Assembly: GCA_035250505.1 (NCBI GenBank)
Contig: DATFFC010000177.1
Coordinates: 1-47,193 of the forward strand
Reading direction: 5' to 3'
DNA length: 47,193 nt
DNA from: DASSBQ01 sp035250505
Lineage (GTDB): Bacteria; Nitrospirota; Nitrospiria; Nitrospirales; Nitrospiraceae
A program made the position numbers and the translations under genes. Every line of letters starts with the position of its first letter. Within the stretch, counting starts at the first letter, position 1. The notes under the pieces are model-generated. The model was not told the DNA's origin, ran no database searches, and worked only from the letters and a program-made list of their open reading frames with translations. Shown piece after piece: positions 16,845 through 25,910 of the stretch.

Positions 16845-17899
16845 ACGGAGTGCGGCCTCTCTATGTCGTGCCGGGCGAACGCATCCCTCGCTTGACGCGC
16901 GGCTCGGTCCGACACGTTGACCTTTGTCAGTACGACGGCCAGTATCCCGAGACACAGCACGGTTAGACTGCTGAGGAGAAGGGCGAGCTCTTGCGCGATC
17001 GACATCACAAGTAATCCGATCGCGCCCAATACCGCCGCCCCCGCATAACTGACCAGCACCACTTGCCGCACGGAGAGTCCCCAATTTCGCAATCGAATCG
17101 CCATATGATCGGGGCTGCCGAGAAATATCGGTAGGCCGCGCAGGAAGCGGATATACATGACGAACAAGGTGTCGAAGATCGGCATACCCAGAATTAACAC
17201 CGGCGTCAGAAGCGAAACCGTGTGGCCCTCGGTATATCGCCCGATCATCGACAAGGCGCCGAGCATCAAGCCGACGAACATGGCTCCTGAATCCCCCATG
17301 TAGATCGAAGCCGGCTGCCAGTTATACCGCAGAAAGCCGGTCAGACTGCCCAACAAGGCGGCCACCATGAACGCGATAGTCTGATCACCGTTCATGATCG
17401 CAACGGCGCATAAGAACGCGGCGCTGATCGCCCCCACTCCCGCCGATAAGCCGTCCATGATATCCAACAGGTTGAAGGCATTCGTAATGCCGATCATCCA
17501 TAGTACCGTCAGCGCGATATCGAGCCAGTCTGGTAGGGATGCGATCTCAATCCGAATGCCGCTCTTGATCAAGACAAAGACGGCGAGGAACTGTCCGATC
17601 AATTTCGTGCCGGGCGATAAGACGCCGAAGTCATCGATCAGGCCGAGCATGACGATCATGGTCCCGGCGAGCACGATGCCCAAGACGTCGTGTCGGAATT
17701 CGAACGTGAGAGCCAAGCTCACCAGAAAGGCCAGATAAATCGCCAGGCCGCCCAGATATGGAACCGGCTCCCGCTGGTGCTTCAGCTTGCCGTCCGGCGC
17801 GTCTACGATGCCGTACTTCAAGGCGGCACGCCGGGCGATAGGAACGCCGTAGTGCGCTAAGAGGAACGCCAGACAAAAGGTAAGGAGGAGTATGATCAT
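16841..17899 (-). CDS. WecA/MraY-type undecaprenyl-phosphate sugar-1-phosphate transferase
   Basis: 352 residues from the ATG at 17899 (a GTG at 17908 is the alternative). This polytopic inner-membrane enzyme, with about ten membrane segments, would start a glycan by moving GlcNAc-1-phosphate or a similar group from UDP to undecaprenyl phosphate. Visible signatures are YGIVDAPDGKLKHQREPVPYL near the N-terminus (here GIVDAPDGKLKHQREPVPYL), the Asp-containing NAFNLLDIMDGLSAG, and YMGDSGAMFVG. The MraY-specific HHH motif is not seen, which favours the WecA/TagO/RfaG-initiator side over cell-wall MraY. It is coupled by ATGA to the FAD gene. It is the only initiating transferase in the window, so it likely primes the polymer exported by Wzm/Wzt. 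Confidence 0.9.
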   Translation of the reverse strand: MIILLLTFCLAFLLAHYGVPIARRAALKYGIVDAPDGKLKHQREPVPYLGGLAIYLAFLVSLALTFEFRHDVLGIVLAGTMIVMLGLIDDFGVLSPGTKLIGQFLAVFVLIKSGIRIEIASLPDWLDIALTVLWMIGITNAFNLLDIMDGLSAGVGAISAAFLCAVAIMNGDQTIAFMVAALLGSLTGFLRYNWQPASIYMGDSGAMFVGLMLGALSMIGRYTEGHTVSLLTPVLILGMPIFDTLFVMYIRFLRGLPIFLGSPDHMAIRLRNWGLSVRQVVLVSYAGAAVLGAIGLLVMSIAQELALLLSSLTVLCLGILAVVLTKVNVSDRAARQARDAFARHDIERPHSV

Positions 17900-18101
17900 G
17901 GGGATCACCCCATCGGCCGGACAGGCCTAGATATATGTCGATGGTTCATGTTCGGAAAGCGGTTCAGCGATTTCGCAGATCGTTGCCGTCGAGGAGCGGT
18001 ATCATGCCGAACTTCCAGCCTGTGGAGATCGCGTAATCCGACTAGACGAGCATATCCCAGAGACGGCGATCGTCCTAGAATTTTCGGGAATTTTGATGTT
18101 G

Positions 18102-19241
18102 CTAACGACTTCGGCGGGTTAAGGAAGCTCTTGGCAGCCCGGCGGAGTCAGCCGTCGCCGTGCCTGTGTCCGCACTCCGGGAGGCATCCGCCAGTGCCCG
18201 GTAGGCCTCCGCCAATCGCGGCGCCCATCCCTTCAGGGAATAGTCCGATTCGACCGTGTTTCTTCCCGCTCTTCCTATTTCGAACCGCATTGTGGGATCC
18301 CGGCAAAGAGCGGTGAGTCGCGTATACCACTCCTCGTCGGTCGCCGCCAGGAATCCATTGCGGCCGTCCGAGATAATCTCTCGGTTCACCCCGACAGGGG
18401 AGGCGACGCATGGAATGCCGACCGCCATGTACTGGAGCAGTTTCAACCCGCACTTCCCTCGGGCCCACTCCGTATCCGGAAGCGGCATGATGCCGATGTC
18501 GCTGGTCTGAAGGTCGGCTACTTCCGTGTTGAACGACCATGGCCTGAATTCCGTCTTGATCCCGGACAGAGAGTACGGACGGGAACTGATGATCCGCACG
18601 ATGACGCGGTGATCCTTTTGAAGCCGTTGGAAGGCCGGCACAAGGAGATCGAGAAACGACACGTTATAGTCCAGGCCGATCCATACGATAACCAGAGGCC
18701 TCTCGCCATCCGAGGCCACAGACCAATTCCTTTCGTTCATCGGATGGAACCGATCGGTATCGACCACCGTCGGGATCACACGGACGTTTCGTGTGTAGCC
18801 GGCGGCATATCCGGCAAGGGTGCGGTTCCCCACGATGGCTCCGAATGACATCCGCAAAATGGCTGGAATCTTGCCATCGTGCCGATAAGTGAGATAGATC
18901 GCGTCGTCAAGCTCCACGACGAATCTATATCGTTTCGAGAGAAGCCGTTCCGCCGCCGGTCCCATGTAGGGAAAGAGTTGCCCTTCAATAACGACCAAGT
19001 CGGTCTTGCCCAGAGTCAAGAGTTCGATCATCCGCTTCACGAACCGCGAACCCACGTAGATCGCCTTGGCGACCAAGCGGATCACAGGAGGCCATAGAAT
19101 CAGCCGGAAATAGGTAGGGCCAAACAATGGCTTGACTGCAACATCCACCGCGCACGACTTGAGATAGGGCACGTATTGGAAAATGCGGTAACGGCTGCTC
19201 GGCCCGATCTCAGATGCTTTGGCGAAGTACAGAACCTTCAT
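18102..19241 (-). CDS. Glycosyltransferase family 4-like
   Basis: 379 residues. It starts with MKVLYFAKASEIGPSSRYR, the sort of N-terminus seen in GT-B enzymes working on lipid-linked glycans. Downstream are VVELDDAIYLTYR, IPTVVDTDRFHP and the GT4-type C-terminal donor-binding region KCGLKLLQYMAVGIPCVASP and REIISDGRNGFLA. It is predicted to be a cytoplasmic enzyme at the inner membrane. The gene lies 92 bases downstream of the two-domain GT2 and about 200 bases upstream of the WecA-like gene. No strong ribosome site precedes the ATG. Donor and acceptor sugars are unknown. Confidence 0.85.
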   Translation of the reverse strand: MKVLYFAKASEIGPSSRYRIFQYVPYLKSCAVDVAVKPLFGPTYFRLILWPPVIRLVAKAIYVGSRFVKRMIELLTLGKTDLVVIEGQLFPYMGPAAERLLSKRYRFVVELDDAIYLTYRHDGKIPAILRMSFGAIVGNRTLAGYAAGYTRNVRVIPTVVDTDRFHPMNERNWSVASDGERPLVIVWIGLDYNVSFLDLLVPAFQRLQKDHRVIVRIISSRPYSLSGIKTEFRPWSFNTEVADLQTSDIGIMPLPDTEWARGKCGLKLLQYMAVGIPCVASPVGVNREIISDGRNGFLAATDEEWYTRLTALCRDPTMRFEIGRAGRNTVESDYSLKGWAPRLAEAYRALADASRSADTGTATADSAGLPRASLTRRSR

Positions 19242-19333
19242 ATTAAGGAAACGCTTCAGGTGAAATACCCAGGAAACAAGGACCTCTCATCGTGCTCGAG
19301 AACGATGGAACCCGGCATCCTTTTCACGATTCC

Positions 19334-21160
19334 TCAGATGTTCAAACTCCAATCCTCACGGCTGCGAGTGAGATGTGGGTTATAGTAAGGATCTCCCTTC
19401 TTGATCACCTCGCCCCACTTCTGCTCAAACAGCGCCTCGTCTTCCGGAGAACGCGTACTCCGTCTCGTCGCATTCTCATAGTGATACAGCACGGCGTCAG
19501 GCGTGTACACAATTCGATATCCCTGCTGTCGGATGCGCAGGCATAGATCGACGTCATTGAATTCCACGGCCAGCCGTTCATCGAACCCATGAACTTTTTC
19601 GAATATTCCTCTTGAAACCAACATGCAGGCCGCAGTCACTGCACTACAGTTGCGAGTGAGATGGGCCAGACCGTGATACCCCCAGTCCTTATTCTCGGTA
19701 TGGCGAAACGCGTGGGCCGCCATGCCTCTCACCCCCAGAACAACGCCGGCATGTTGGATCCGTCCATTGAGGTAAAGTAGTTTGGCTCCCACAACACCAA
19801 CGCCGGGACGAGACAGTTGTTCAACCATGGCGGTGAGCCATTCTTTTCCGATGACTTCTGTATCGTCATTGAGAAAAAGGAGATGATCGCCTTTTGCCTC
19901 ACTCGCTCCATAGTTATTTATTGCTGAGAAGTTGAATGGACCTGGACAGGGCAATACACGCCACTTCCTTGCTAAATGATCGAGGTAGTTTCTCGTATCT
20001 CCCAGCACACTTCCATTGTCCAGGATGATTATTTCGTATTCGGCATACGATGTGAGCCTTTCGATACTCGCAATGCATTGAGATAGTAATTTCACACGGT
20101 CCTTGGTCGGAATCAGGATTGATACCAAGGGGGAGTGGTCGAGCTGATATCGAACCCGAAAGTTCCCCCGACATACGTCTTCTGCACGCCCTTTCTCCCC
20201 TCGTCGTAACAGCGCTCTCTCCAGAGCCTTCCTCGCGAGGGAAGAGTGCCCTCCACTATCAACACGTGATACCACGTCCGATTCTTGCCGGGCATGGTAT
20301 AACACCCGGGGAATATGAACGATGACCTTTGCCGCTTCAGTCGCACAAAGGATGTAGTCATAGAAGGTGTCGCAACCTGATTCATCAAGGCATTGTTCTA
20401 CGCTCGACACCAGTGTGCGTCGAAATACGCTGGCGTAGGAAAGATAGTTTGTGGACAAGAGCAGCTCCGGGCTCCACGAGGGCTTGAAGAAGGGTATCGT
20501 AGGTCCATTCAGAATCGTCTGATCTTCATCACAGTACAACACATCCGCAGCGGAGCGCTGCTCCAGCTCTTGGGCAACTATTTGTAGCGCCTCTGATGCC
20601 AGCACATCACCGGACCGTAGGAACCATACGAATTCGCCGGAAGCAGCCTCAATCCCCCGAGCCAGGTACCCGCGGCTGCCGGCCCGAACACCCACCACCT
20701 GGACGAGGTGCCTCACACCACCCCCCACCTTGCCGATGAACATGGTGACGGGATCCTGTACCGCAGCGTCACACACCACAATTACTTCCTGAGGAACATA
20801 TTTCTGGTGTGCGATCGACTGAATGGTTTCTTCGAGCGTTGTGCTCGGCATCCCGGTTCCAGGAACGATAATGCTTAGCGACAAGCGACGGGACGTTCTT
20901 TCCGAGTCATGATTCGCATCGATATCCGCAGACGTGGTCTTCTCTTGTAGCGCGCGCCACATTCGATATTGCTCGTCAAGAGACAGCGCGCACAACGGCA
21001 GCGCACCGTCTCCATTACCCCATGACCGCATGAGGGCGCGTGTCATCTTCACAACACAACTCCGCACTCCTTCATGAGTCCAAAGATAAGACAGTCGCTC
21101 GATTCCCAAAGACACGCGCCAGATGAGCGCCGAGGCCCTGTCACGTGAGTCATGATTCAT
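19334..21160 (-). CDS. Two-domain family 2 glycosyltransferase (O-antigen type)
   Basis: 608 residues from the ATG at 21160, four bases after the hddC stop. Two GT-A folds are in tandem. The first (about residue 93 on) runs from LSLSIIVPGTG through VLYCDEDQTIL and FFKPSWSPELLLSTNYLSY, the hallmark of O-antigen GT2 proteins. The second (about 355 on) runs from LVSILIPTKDRVKLLSQCI through LFLNDDTEVIGKEWL and FDERLAVEFNDVDLCLR. The N-terminal ~90 residues are not recognised. Both halves keep acidic DxD-like residues, so both may be active and transfer two sugars in turn. Position after hddA/hddC makes activated heptose a possible donor, but that is inference. Confidence 0.9.
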   Translation of the reverse strand: MNHDSRDRASALIWRVSLGIERLSYLWTHEGVRSCVVKMTRALMRSWGNGDGALPLCALSLDEQYRMWRALQEKTTSADIDANHDSERTSRRLSLSIIVPGTGMPSTTLEETIQSIAHQKYVPQEVIVVCDAAVQDPVTMFIGKVGGGVRHLVQVVGVRAGSRGYLARGIEAASGEFVWFLRSGDVLASEALQIVAQELEQRSAADVLYCDEDQTILNGPTIPFFKPSWSPELLLSTNYLSYASVFRRTLVSSVEQCLDESGCDTFYDYILCATEAAKVIVHIPRVLYHARQESDVVSRVDSGGHSSLARKALERALLRRGEKGRAEDVCRGNFRVRYQLDHSPLVSILIPTKDRVKLLSQCIASIERLTSYAEYEIIILDNGSVLGDTRNYLDHLARKWRVLPCPGPFNFSAINNYGASEAKGDHLLFLNDDTEVIGKEWLTAMVEQLSRPGVGVVGAKLLYLNGRIQHAGVVLGVRGMAAHAFRHTENKDWGYHGLAHLTRNCSAVTAACMLVSRGIFEKVHGFDERLAVEFNDVDLCLRIRQQGYRIVYTPDAVLYHYENATRRSTRSPEDEALFEQKWGEVIKKGDPYYNPHLTRSREDWSLNI

Positions 21161-21164
21161 ACGG

Positions 21165-21857
21165 CTATTTCCATTCCGGCAACTCTTTCTGGGCACGTTG
21201 ATAATCACGCGGCACGCCGATATCAATGAAATACCCGCTCATCACGAATGCACGAGGACGGACATGCTGGATCCTGGGCGCGAGAAAGTCCCGCTCAAAC
21301 GAAAATATCTCGGGGAGATCGTCATGTTCGAGAATACGACGTGGAAGCAGATACACTCCTGCATTGATATAGCCACCACCGAGGCTTCCATCGAATTCAA
21401 GGGACTTTACCTGTCCGCGACATATCTCGACTCTTCCATACCGCGAGACATCCTCCACATACTTGACGGCCATCGTCATTGATGTCGCCGTCTCTTGCTG
21501 CTGGCTTAACATACGGCGATAGTCTATCTGTGCAAAGGTGTCTCCATTGAGAACGAATACGTTTTCTGAGCGGGCCGCCTTCAATGCACATCGAATCGCG
21601 CCTCCCGTCCCTAGCGGCGATGTTTCTCTTGAATACCGAATGGCCAACGTTCGATATTGGGCTTTGAAATGTCCTATGATGCTATCCGCCCTGTCGCCGA
21701 CAGCGACGATGATCTGTTGAAATCCTTCAAGAATCAGATAGTCCAGAAGATATTCCAGGAATGGTCGGGAGCGAATTGGCGCGAGAGGTTTGGGAACGTC
21801 CGGTACCAGCGTTCTCAGCCTTGAGCCGAACCCGCCGGCTAAGATGATCGCTTCCAC
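21165..21857 (-). CDS. hddC: Sugar-1-phosphate nucleotidyltransferase, probably D-glycero-D-manno-heptose-1-phosphate guanylyltransferase
   Basis: 230 residues, with a GTG start preceded by AAGGGG. It has the nucleotidyltransferase opening AIILAGGFGSRLRTLVPDVPK (loop GGFGSRL and the Lys of VPKPLAPI), the metal-binding Asp in VLNGDTF, and YINAGVYLLP. HddC makes GDP-D-glycero-alpha-D-manno-heptose from the heptose-1-phosphate. The assignment rests on the size, on RYSRETSPLGTGGAIR, and above all on the HddA-like kinase gene 155 bases upstream. A glucose- or mannose-1-phosphate nucleotidyltransferase would look similar. GmhA (isomerase) and GmhB (phosphatase), needed to complete the pathway, are not in the window. 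Confidence 0.78.
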   Translation of the reverse strand: MEAIILAGGFGSRLRTLVPDVPKPLAPIRSRPFLEYLLDYLILEGFQQIIVAVGDRADSIIGHFKAQYRTLAIRYSRETSPLGTGGAIRCALKAARSENVFVLNGDTFAQIDYRRMLSQQQETATSMTMAVKYVEDVSRYGRVEICRGQVKSLEFDGSLGGGYINAGVYLLPRRILEHDDLPEIFSFERDFLAPRIQHVRPRAFVMSGYFIDIGVPRDYQRAQKELPEWK

Positions 21858-22012
21858 TGGCTGCCCCTTCGGCTTATATCTAGCAACACTTCATGCGTTA
21901 CAGCTTGGAAGCGGAACATCTTTGAGTTCGACGGAGGAAATGGGTGAAAGTATTTTGATACGCGCCTATCTCAGCGCATAGACGACGCGAGACAGTGTTG
22001 CGGTGGCCACGA

Positions 22013-23044
22013 TCATCTGATTCGCCATCCCTGAGTCCCATGTTTCGTAAATTGGCAATTGAACACGTGCGGTCCTACCGTCAAGAGCGCCCGCACCACT
22101 TCCATTTTCCGCACCGGATCGACGACGAACATCATATACCCACCACCGCCTGCTCCAGACACCTTACCCGCATGCGCACCCGCACGCATGGCAATCTCAT
22201 AGACCTCATCGATGTGCGGATTTGAAATCAGCCTCGCCGTTTGTTTCTTGGAACGCCAGGACATTTCCATAGACTTGGCAAAGGCATAAAAGTCACCTTT
22301 CAGCACGCTTTCTTTCATCAATACAGCTTCCTGCTTGATCTGCTGCAGCGCGGCAATAGAAGCCGTCTCCTGCGATTCAACATTGTGCCGTTGCTCATCG
22401 ATGATGACCGCAGAAGACCGGGACACGCCCGTATAAAACAGAACCAGCGACGCTTCAAGCTCGGAAATGATCCAGTTCTTCACTCGCAAGGGGTTAACGA
22501 TGACGCGATCCTTGGCGTAAAACTCGATAAAATTGAAACCCCCGAAGGTGGCGGCATACTGATCCTGTTTCCCACCGACGAGGCCGACTTCGTTTCGCTC
22601 TATTTCATAAGCAAGGTGTGCGATATCGTACTCACCCAGCGGAAGATTCAGCAATTCAACAAAGGCTTTGATCATCGCAACAACAAGGGTTGAGGAGGAG
22701 CCGAGCCCGGAGCCTGGCGGGGCATCACAATAGGTAGTCATTGCTAAGGGCAATGGCACTCCCCCATGAAATTCCCTCACGATCCTGTTGTAGACGCCCT
22801 TATGAAGATCGAGGACTCCATCATAGGGCAAATCTTTCGCCGCCTCACATTTGCACACCACTTGCTGGTCAGCCGCCACAAATTGCACTGCCGTCGCCCC
22901 AACCGTTTTTTCAATCGTGGCATAGGCATACTTATCGATCGTCGCATTAAGGACCATCCCCCCGTAGAGATCGCAGAACGGCGGGACATCGCTTCCCCCT
23001 CCCCCCAAACCCAATCGCAGCGGAGCCCTCGCTCGTACAATCAT
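22013..23044 (-). CDS. hddA: GHMP-family sugar kinase, probably D-glycero-D-manno-heptose-7-phosphate kinase
   Basis: 343 residues from the ATG at 23044, where the family starts (MIVRARAPLRLGLGGGGSD). A GTG at 23107 overlaps the upstream stop as GTGA and has an AAGGAG close by, so a 21-residue longer form is possible. The three GHMP motifs are present: RAPLRLGLGGGGSDV, the phosphate loop PPGSGLGSSSTLVVAM, and KVSGAGGGGYMMFVV. HddA phosphorylates heptose-7-phosphate at C1 to give the 1,7-bisphosphate in the GDP-heptose route used for S-layer, capsule or O-antigen glycans. The call over related kinases (fucokinase, galactokinase-like) relies on overall pattern plus the adjacent HddC-like gene. 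Confidence 0.82.
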   Translation of the reverse strand: MIVRARAPLRLGLGGGGSDVPPFCDLYGGMVLNATIDKYAYATIEKTVGATAVQFVAADQQVVCKCEAAKDLPYDGVLDLHKGVYNRIVREFHGGVPLPLAMTTYCDAPPGSGLGSSSTLVVAMIKAFVELLNLPLGEYDIAHLAYEIERNEVGLVGGKQDQYAATFGGFNFIEFYAKDRVIVNPLRVKNWIISELEASLVLFYTGVSRSSAVIIDEQRHNVESQETASIAALQQIKQEAVLMKESVLKGDFYAFAKSMEMSWRSKKQTARLISNPHIDEVYEIAMRAGAHAGKVSGAGGGGYMMFVVDPVRKMEVVRALLTVGPHVFNCQFTKHGTQGWRIR

Positions 23045-23103
23045 CGATATTTCTTGTCCAGCTTGAATTCCAACTGAAAATTCGTACAAGAGACTTCGTT
23101 TCG

Positions 23104-23841
23104 TCACAACTCCTTGTCGTTACGGAACGGTGGTTTCTCTTTATTTGCACGCCTCAGCGTTTCCGCATCATCCGCATACTGATTAAAGTGGACCTTCATC
23201 TCACGCGATGTCACCGCGTGGGCGGGCGGAAGAATACCCCCCCGCAACACTTCCTCGACCGGACGCTTCCGGACGACCACTTCAATACTGCACTCGCCGA
23301 TAGGTGATCGAGTCTGATCGAGTCTCGGCAATTGGTAGCGAAACGTTGCGTGAAGCAGCTCCACCTTCACGATATCAGCCTGCCTCCCCAACTCCATAAG
23401 GAGCGTCAGAAGATTCAGCGATTTGGCGCTCCACGAGTGCTCCTTATATATGGTGAATGTCCACTTATGATCGCGGTTATACGTACTCGGGAACACTCCT
23501 TGCTCGAACAAATCTTCATCGGGAACGATCAGAATCAGGTGGCCTCCGGCCTTTACCGCACGGAACCAATTCTGCAATCCTTCACTGGGATCTGCTAAAT
23601 GTTCCAAACAATGGCTGCTGTGTACAAAATCAAACTGTTCATCGGCAATAGTTGATAGAACTTGCGCATCACCGTCATCGAGATCCCACGTCCGAATCCT
23701 CTGAACTCTTGGAAACAGTTCGCAGTACAAACCGAGTGGATCAGGCTGGCCACCGATATCCAATCCCTCGCCTATGAAATACTTAGTGATGAAATTCGGG
23801 TCGCGAAGTCGCCGAGAAATGGACTTGCTACATTCTTTCAC
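23104..23841 (-). CDS. Class I SAM-dependent methyltransferase
   Basis: 245 residues, with a GTG start behind GGGGAAAG. The SAM site is GEGLDIGGQPDPLG, followed by the acidic residue in IRTWDLDDGDAQ, FDFVHSSHCLEHLADPSEGL (motif IV of the methyltransferase_11/23 group) and FRAVKAGGHLILIVPDEDL. The C-terminal ~90 residues are polar and end KPPFRNDKEL. Substrate unknown; O-methylation of a sugar in the cluster's glycan is likely from position. The gene ends against hddA (its TGA overlaps the possible GTG start of hddA) and begins 53 bases after the previous methyltransferase gene. Confidence 0.85.
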   Translation of the reverse strand: MKECSKSISRRLRDPNFITKYFIGEGLDIGGQPDPLGLYCELFPRVQRIRTWDLDDGDAQVLSTIADEQFDFVHSSHCLEHLADPSEGLQNWFRAVKAGGHLILIVPDEDLFEQGVFPSTYNRDHKWTFTIYKEHSWSAKSLNLLTLLMELGRQADIVKVELLHATFRYQLPRLDQTRSPIGECSIEVVVRKRPVEEVLRGGILPPAHAVTSREMKVHFNQYADDAETLRRANKEKPPFRNDKEL

Positions 23842-23894
23842 GAGTTCTTTCCCCTGGTAAATTCCCTTCCAACGCTCCTAGAGGAGATCGGCCT

Positions 23895-25091
23895 CTAAGG
23901 GACATGTCGGAGGCAGAATTCCTGCGTCCAATGGCGATATACTCTTGTTTCGCAGGAAGCGCGATTGCGCATGACGGCGAAGAGGTGAGTCGGCTTCACT
24001 ACCCCTCTGTCGATCAAATCGTCATCAAGCCTTCCGACCATGTCAATGAACCGCCTGTCCTCCTCGCACGCCACGTCAAAATTGTGGCCGAATGCACGGT
24101 CAATGAAAATATCAATGATGTTTCCATAGGCCAGAAAGAGCTCAAAGTGAAAGTGCTTCACCAACAACGGCAGGATGTCTTGCGCCCGTATGCCCTCAAA
24201 TCCTCCCACCGAACAATCCCAATTGTCATACATACGTTCATGCCTGCGGAGAAGGTGATTATATTTGTATCGTTCAGGCATCGTTTTCCAGATACGATGA
24301 ACGACCTCAAGCGCCTCCGGCCAACGCATGTGGCCATTCCGACCTATCACGTCGGAAACCACGAACAGTCCTTCATCACCAAGCGCCCGTTGCGTTTTCC
24401 GGAATAGCAATTCAAGCTCTTGAAAATGGTGCAAGGACTGATTGGCCATCACGACCGCATACTCACGATCAATACTCCAGCCTTTGATATCAGAATCCAC
24501 GAACCGCAGGTGCTGCGCCACTCCCCTGGCTGCAGCGAGATCTCTACCTCGCGCGAGCATATGCGGATTGAGATCGATACAGTCCAAAACAAAGTTGGTC
24601 ATGTGATTTGCCAGCAAGTGCTCTGCAATTGCCACTTCGGTCTCACAGTTTCCCGCGCCGAGACTCGCGACGTAGCACGTACGGGTTGGATCTGCTCGGC
24701 AGGCGACTCTTGCATATCCGACAAAAAATTCCGTGAGATCCTGAATGCCCATGACCTCACACTTTGGCTGGAGAAAGTTGTGCGCCCAGTAGTGGAAAAT
24801 AGCCGGAAGATCGTGCACATTCGTCACCGTCTTAAAATTGGCTATCTCCCGCCCCAACCGAGACACGTATTGCCGTTCGGCCGATTTATCGTCACTCCCC
24901 GATTGCAATCGATGCAGAATCGAGGCAAGAATGCCGACGCTGTTACTCGCGCTCAAAAGTTTCTTGTGCAAACGGCTGAGTAGCGCCAGTCCGCCTTCGA
25001 CTCGCCAAATACGCAACCCCTTGTCTATGCAGTTAAGTCCGGCCATACAGGGGCTTCTCCAGACTCCCGATCCAAAGAGCCGCGAAACCAC
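23895..25091 (-). CDS. Class I SAM-dependent methyltransferase with N-terminal extension
   Basis: 398 residues from a GTG at 25091 with AGGAA ahead of it and 6 bases after the TylF-type gene. The first ~120 residues have no recognised fold. The SAM domain (about 135-260) shows CYVASLGAGNCETEVAIAEHL, then LDCIDLNPHMLARGRDLA, AVVMANQSLHHFQELE and RALGDEGLFVVSDVIGRNG. The C-terminal part contains RYKYNHLLRRHERMYDNWDC, a region rich in aromatic and basic residues. It probably methylates a saccharide or a lipid-linked intermediate. The family is certain only to superfamily level, and the acceptor is unknown. Confidence 0.82.
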   Translation of the reverse strand: MVSRLFGSGVWRSPCMAGLNCIDKGLRIWRVEGGLALLSRLHKKLLSASNSVGILASILHRLQSGSDDKSAERQYVSRLGREIANFKTVTNVHDLPAIFHYWAHNFLQPKCEVMGIQDLTEFFVGYARVACRADPTRTCYVASLGAGNCETEVAIAEHLLANHMTNFVLDCIDLNPHMLARGRDLAAARGVAQHLRFVDSDIKGWSIDREYAVVMANQSLHHFQELELLFRKTQRALGDEGLFVVSDVIGRNGHMRWPEALEVVHRIWKTMPERYKYNHLLRRHERMYDNWDCSVGGFEGIRAQDILPLLVKHFHFELFLAYGNIIDIFIDRAFGHNFDVACEEDRRFIDMVGRLDDDLIDRGVVKPTHLFAVMRNRASCETRVYRHWTQEFCLRHVP

Positions 25092-25097
25092 CCATTC

Positions 25098-25910
25098 CTA
25101 CAAGACCTGATGCAGCCCTGCCCTGAAGACAAACTGAGGAAATATCTGTTCGGAATTCAGACCATCTCGCCGAATGAGGATTTGTTCGACCGCCTCCGTC
25201 GCGCCAAGACAGCTGGAGACGGTCGCATCATCGAAAACAAGGTAGCCTCCGGGAACCATGTACTCCTTCACAACTTCATAAGAATATGCGACCGAGGAGT
25301 AAATATCACAATCAACGTGCGCCAATACTATCCGGCGAGCCCGACGAAGAACGCTCGGAGCCGTGTCCTCGAAAAGTCCTTGCACAAACTCGAGATTCTT
25401 CAAGCCGTTGCTACGAACAAATGTCTGCAATTCATCCAGGTCGACATCTTGAAAATCCCCCTGCTGGTGAGCATCGATTGCCGAATCAACTACGGGCATT
25501 CCGGTAAAAGTATCGAGAGAATACACCTTCATCCCAGGATATAATTTCGCAACCACGTAGGCCATGAATATGGCATTCCCTCCCTTATAGGAACCGAATT
25601 CTACAATATGACCGGAAGGAATACGGCCGAGGAAAAAGCGCAGGATCAGGAAAAGGTTGATTCGATTATCTTCCGAAACCACCGTCCGGCCAGTTGATAA
25701 TGCAAGCGCCTCCGTATACAGAGAGTCTTGCCGCACCTGATCGCGAAGATCTCCAAACTGGATACCCCAGCCCCTCGCGTAGCCGTCGTGCACTCGTCGC
25801 CCATGCCTCAGCTCCTGAGGGATATCACGAAAAACTGGAAGATAGTCCTTCATAACAACTGGAAGATAGTCCTTCATATTGTCGTCGGCAGCAACTATAA
25901 CTTCCTGCAC
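25098..25910 (-). CDS. TylF/MycF-type sugar O-methyltransferase
   Basis: 270 residues. The GTG at 25910 has AAGGA 9 bases ahead and overlaps the stop region of the trifunctional gene by 16 bases; in-frame ATGs at 25877 and 25853 lack a ribosome site. The TylF family methylates deoxysugar hydroxyls and needs a metal. Signatures: VSEDNRINLFLIL, the SAM motif HIVEFGSYKGGNAIFMA, VYSLDTFTGMP, the metal-binding LAHVDCDIYSSVAYSYEVV and GGYLVFDDATV. Near the N-terminus an octapeptide is doubled (KDYLPVVM then KDYLPVFR) because of a 24-bp tandem duplication. The family is well supported; the acceptor sugar is unknown. Confidence 0.9.
   Translation of the reverse strand: MQEVIVAADDNMKDYLPVVMKDYLPVFRDIPQELRHGRRVHDGYARGWGIQFGDLRDQVRQDSLYTEALALSTGRTVVSEDNRINLFLILRFFLGRIPSGHIVEFGSYKGGNAIFMAYVVAKLYPGMKVYSLDTFTGMPVVDSAIDAHQQGDFQDVDLDELQTFVRSNGLKNLEFVQGLFEDTAPSVLRRARRIVLAHVDCDIYSSVAYSYEVVKEYMVPGGYLVFDDATVSSCLGATEAVEQILIRRDGLNSEQIFPQFVFRAGLHQVL
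25833..25877. repeat. 24-bp tandem duplication at the start of the TylF-type gene
   Basis: The 21-base string that begins AACTGGAAGATAGTCC occurs at 25833-25853 and again at 25857-25877, offset by exactly 24 bases. It is in frame, so it repeats eight codons (KDYLPV plus two) and gives two possible ATG starts 24 bases apart. Confidence 0.9.
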
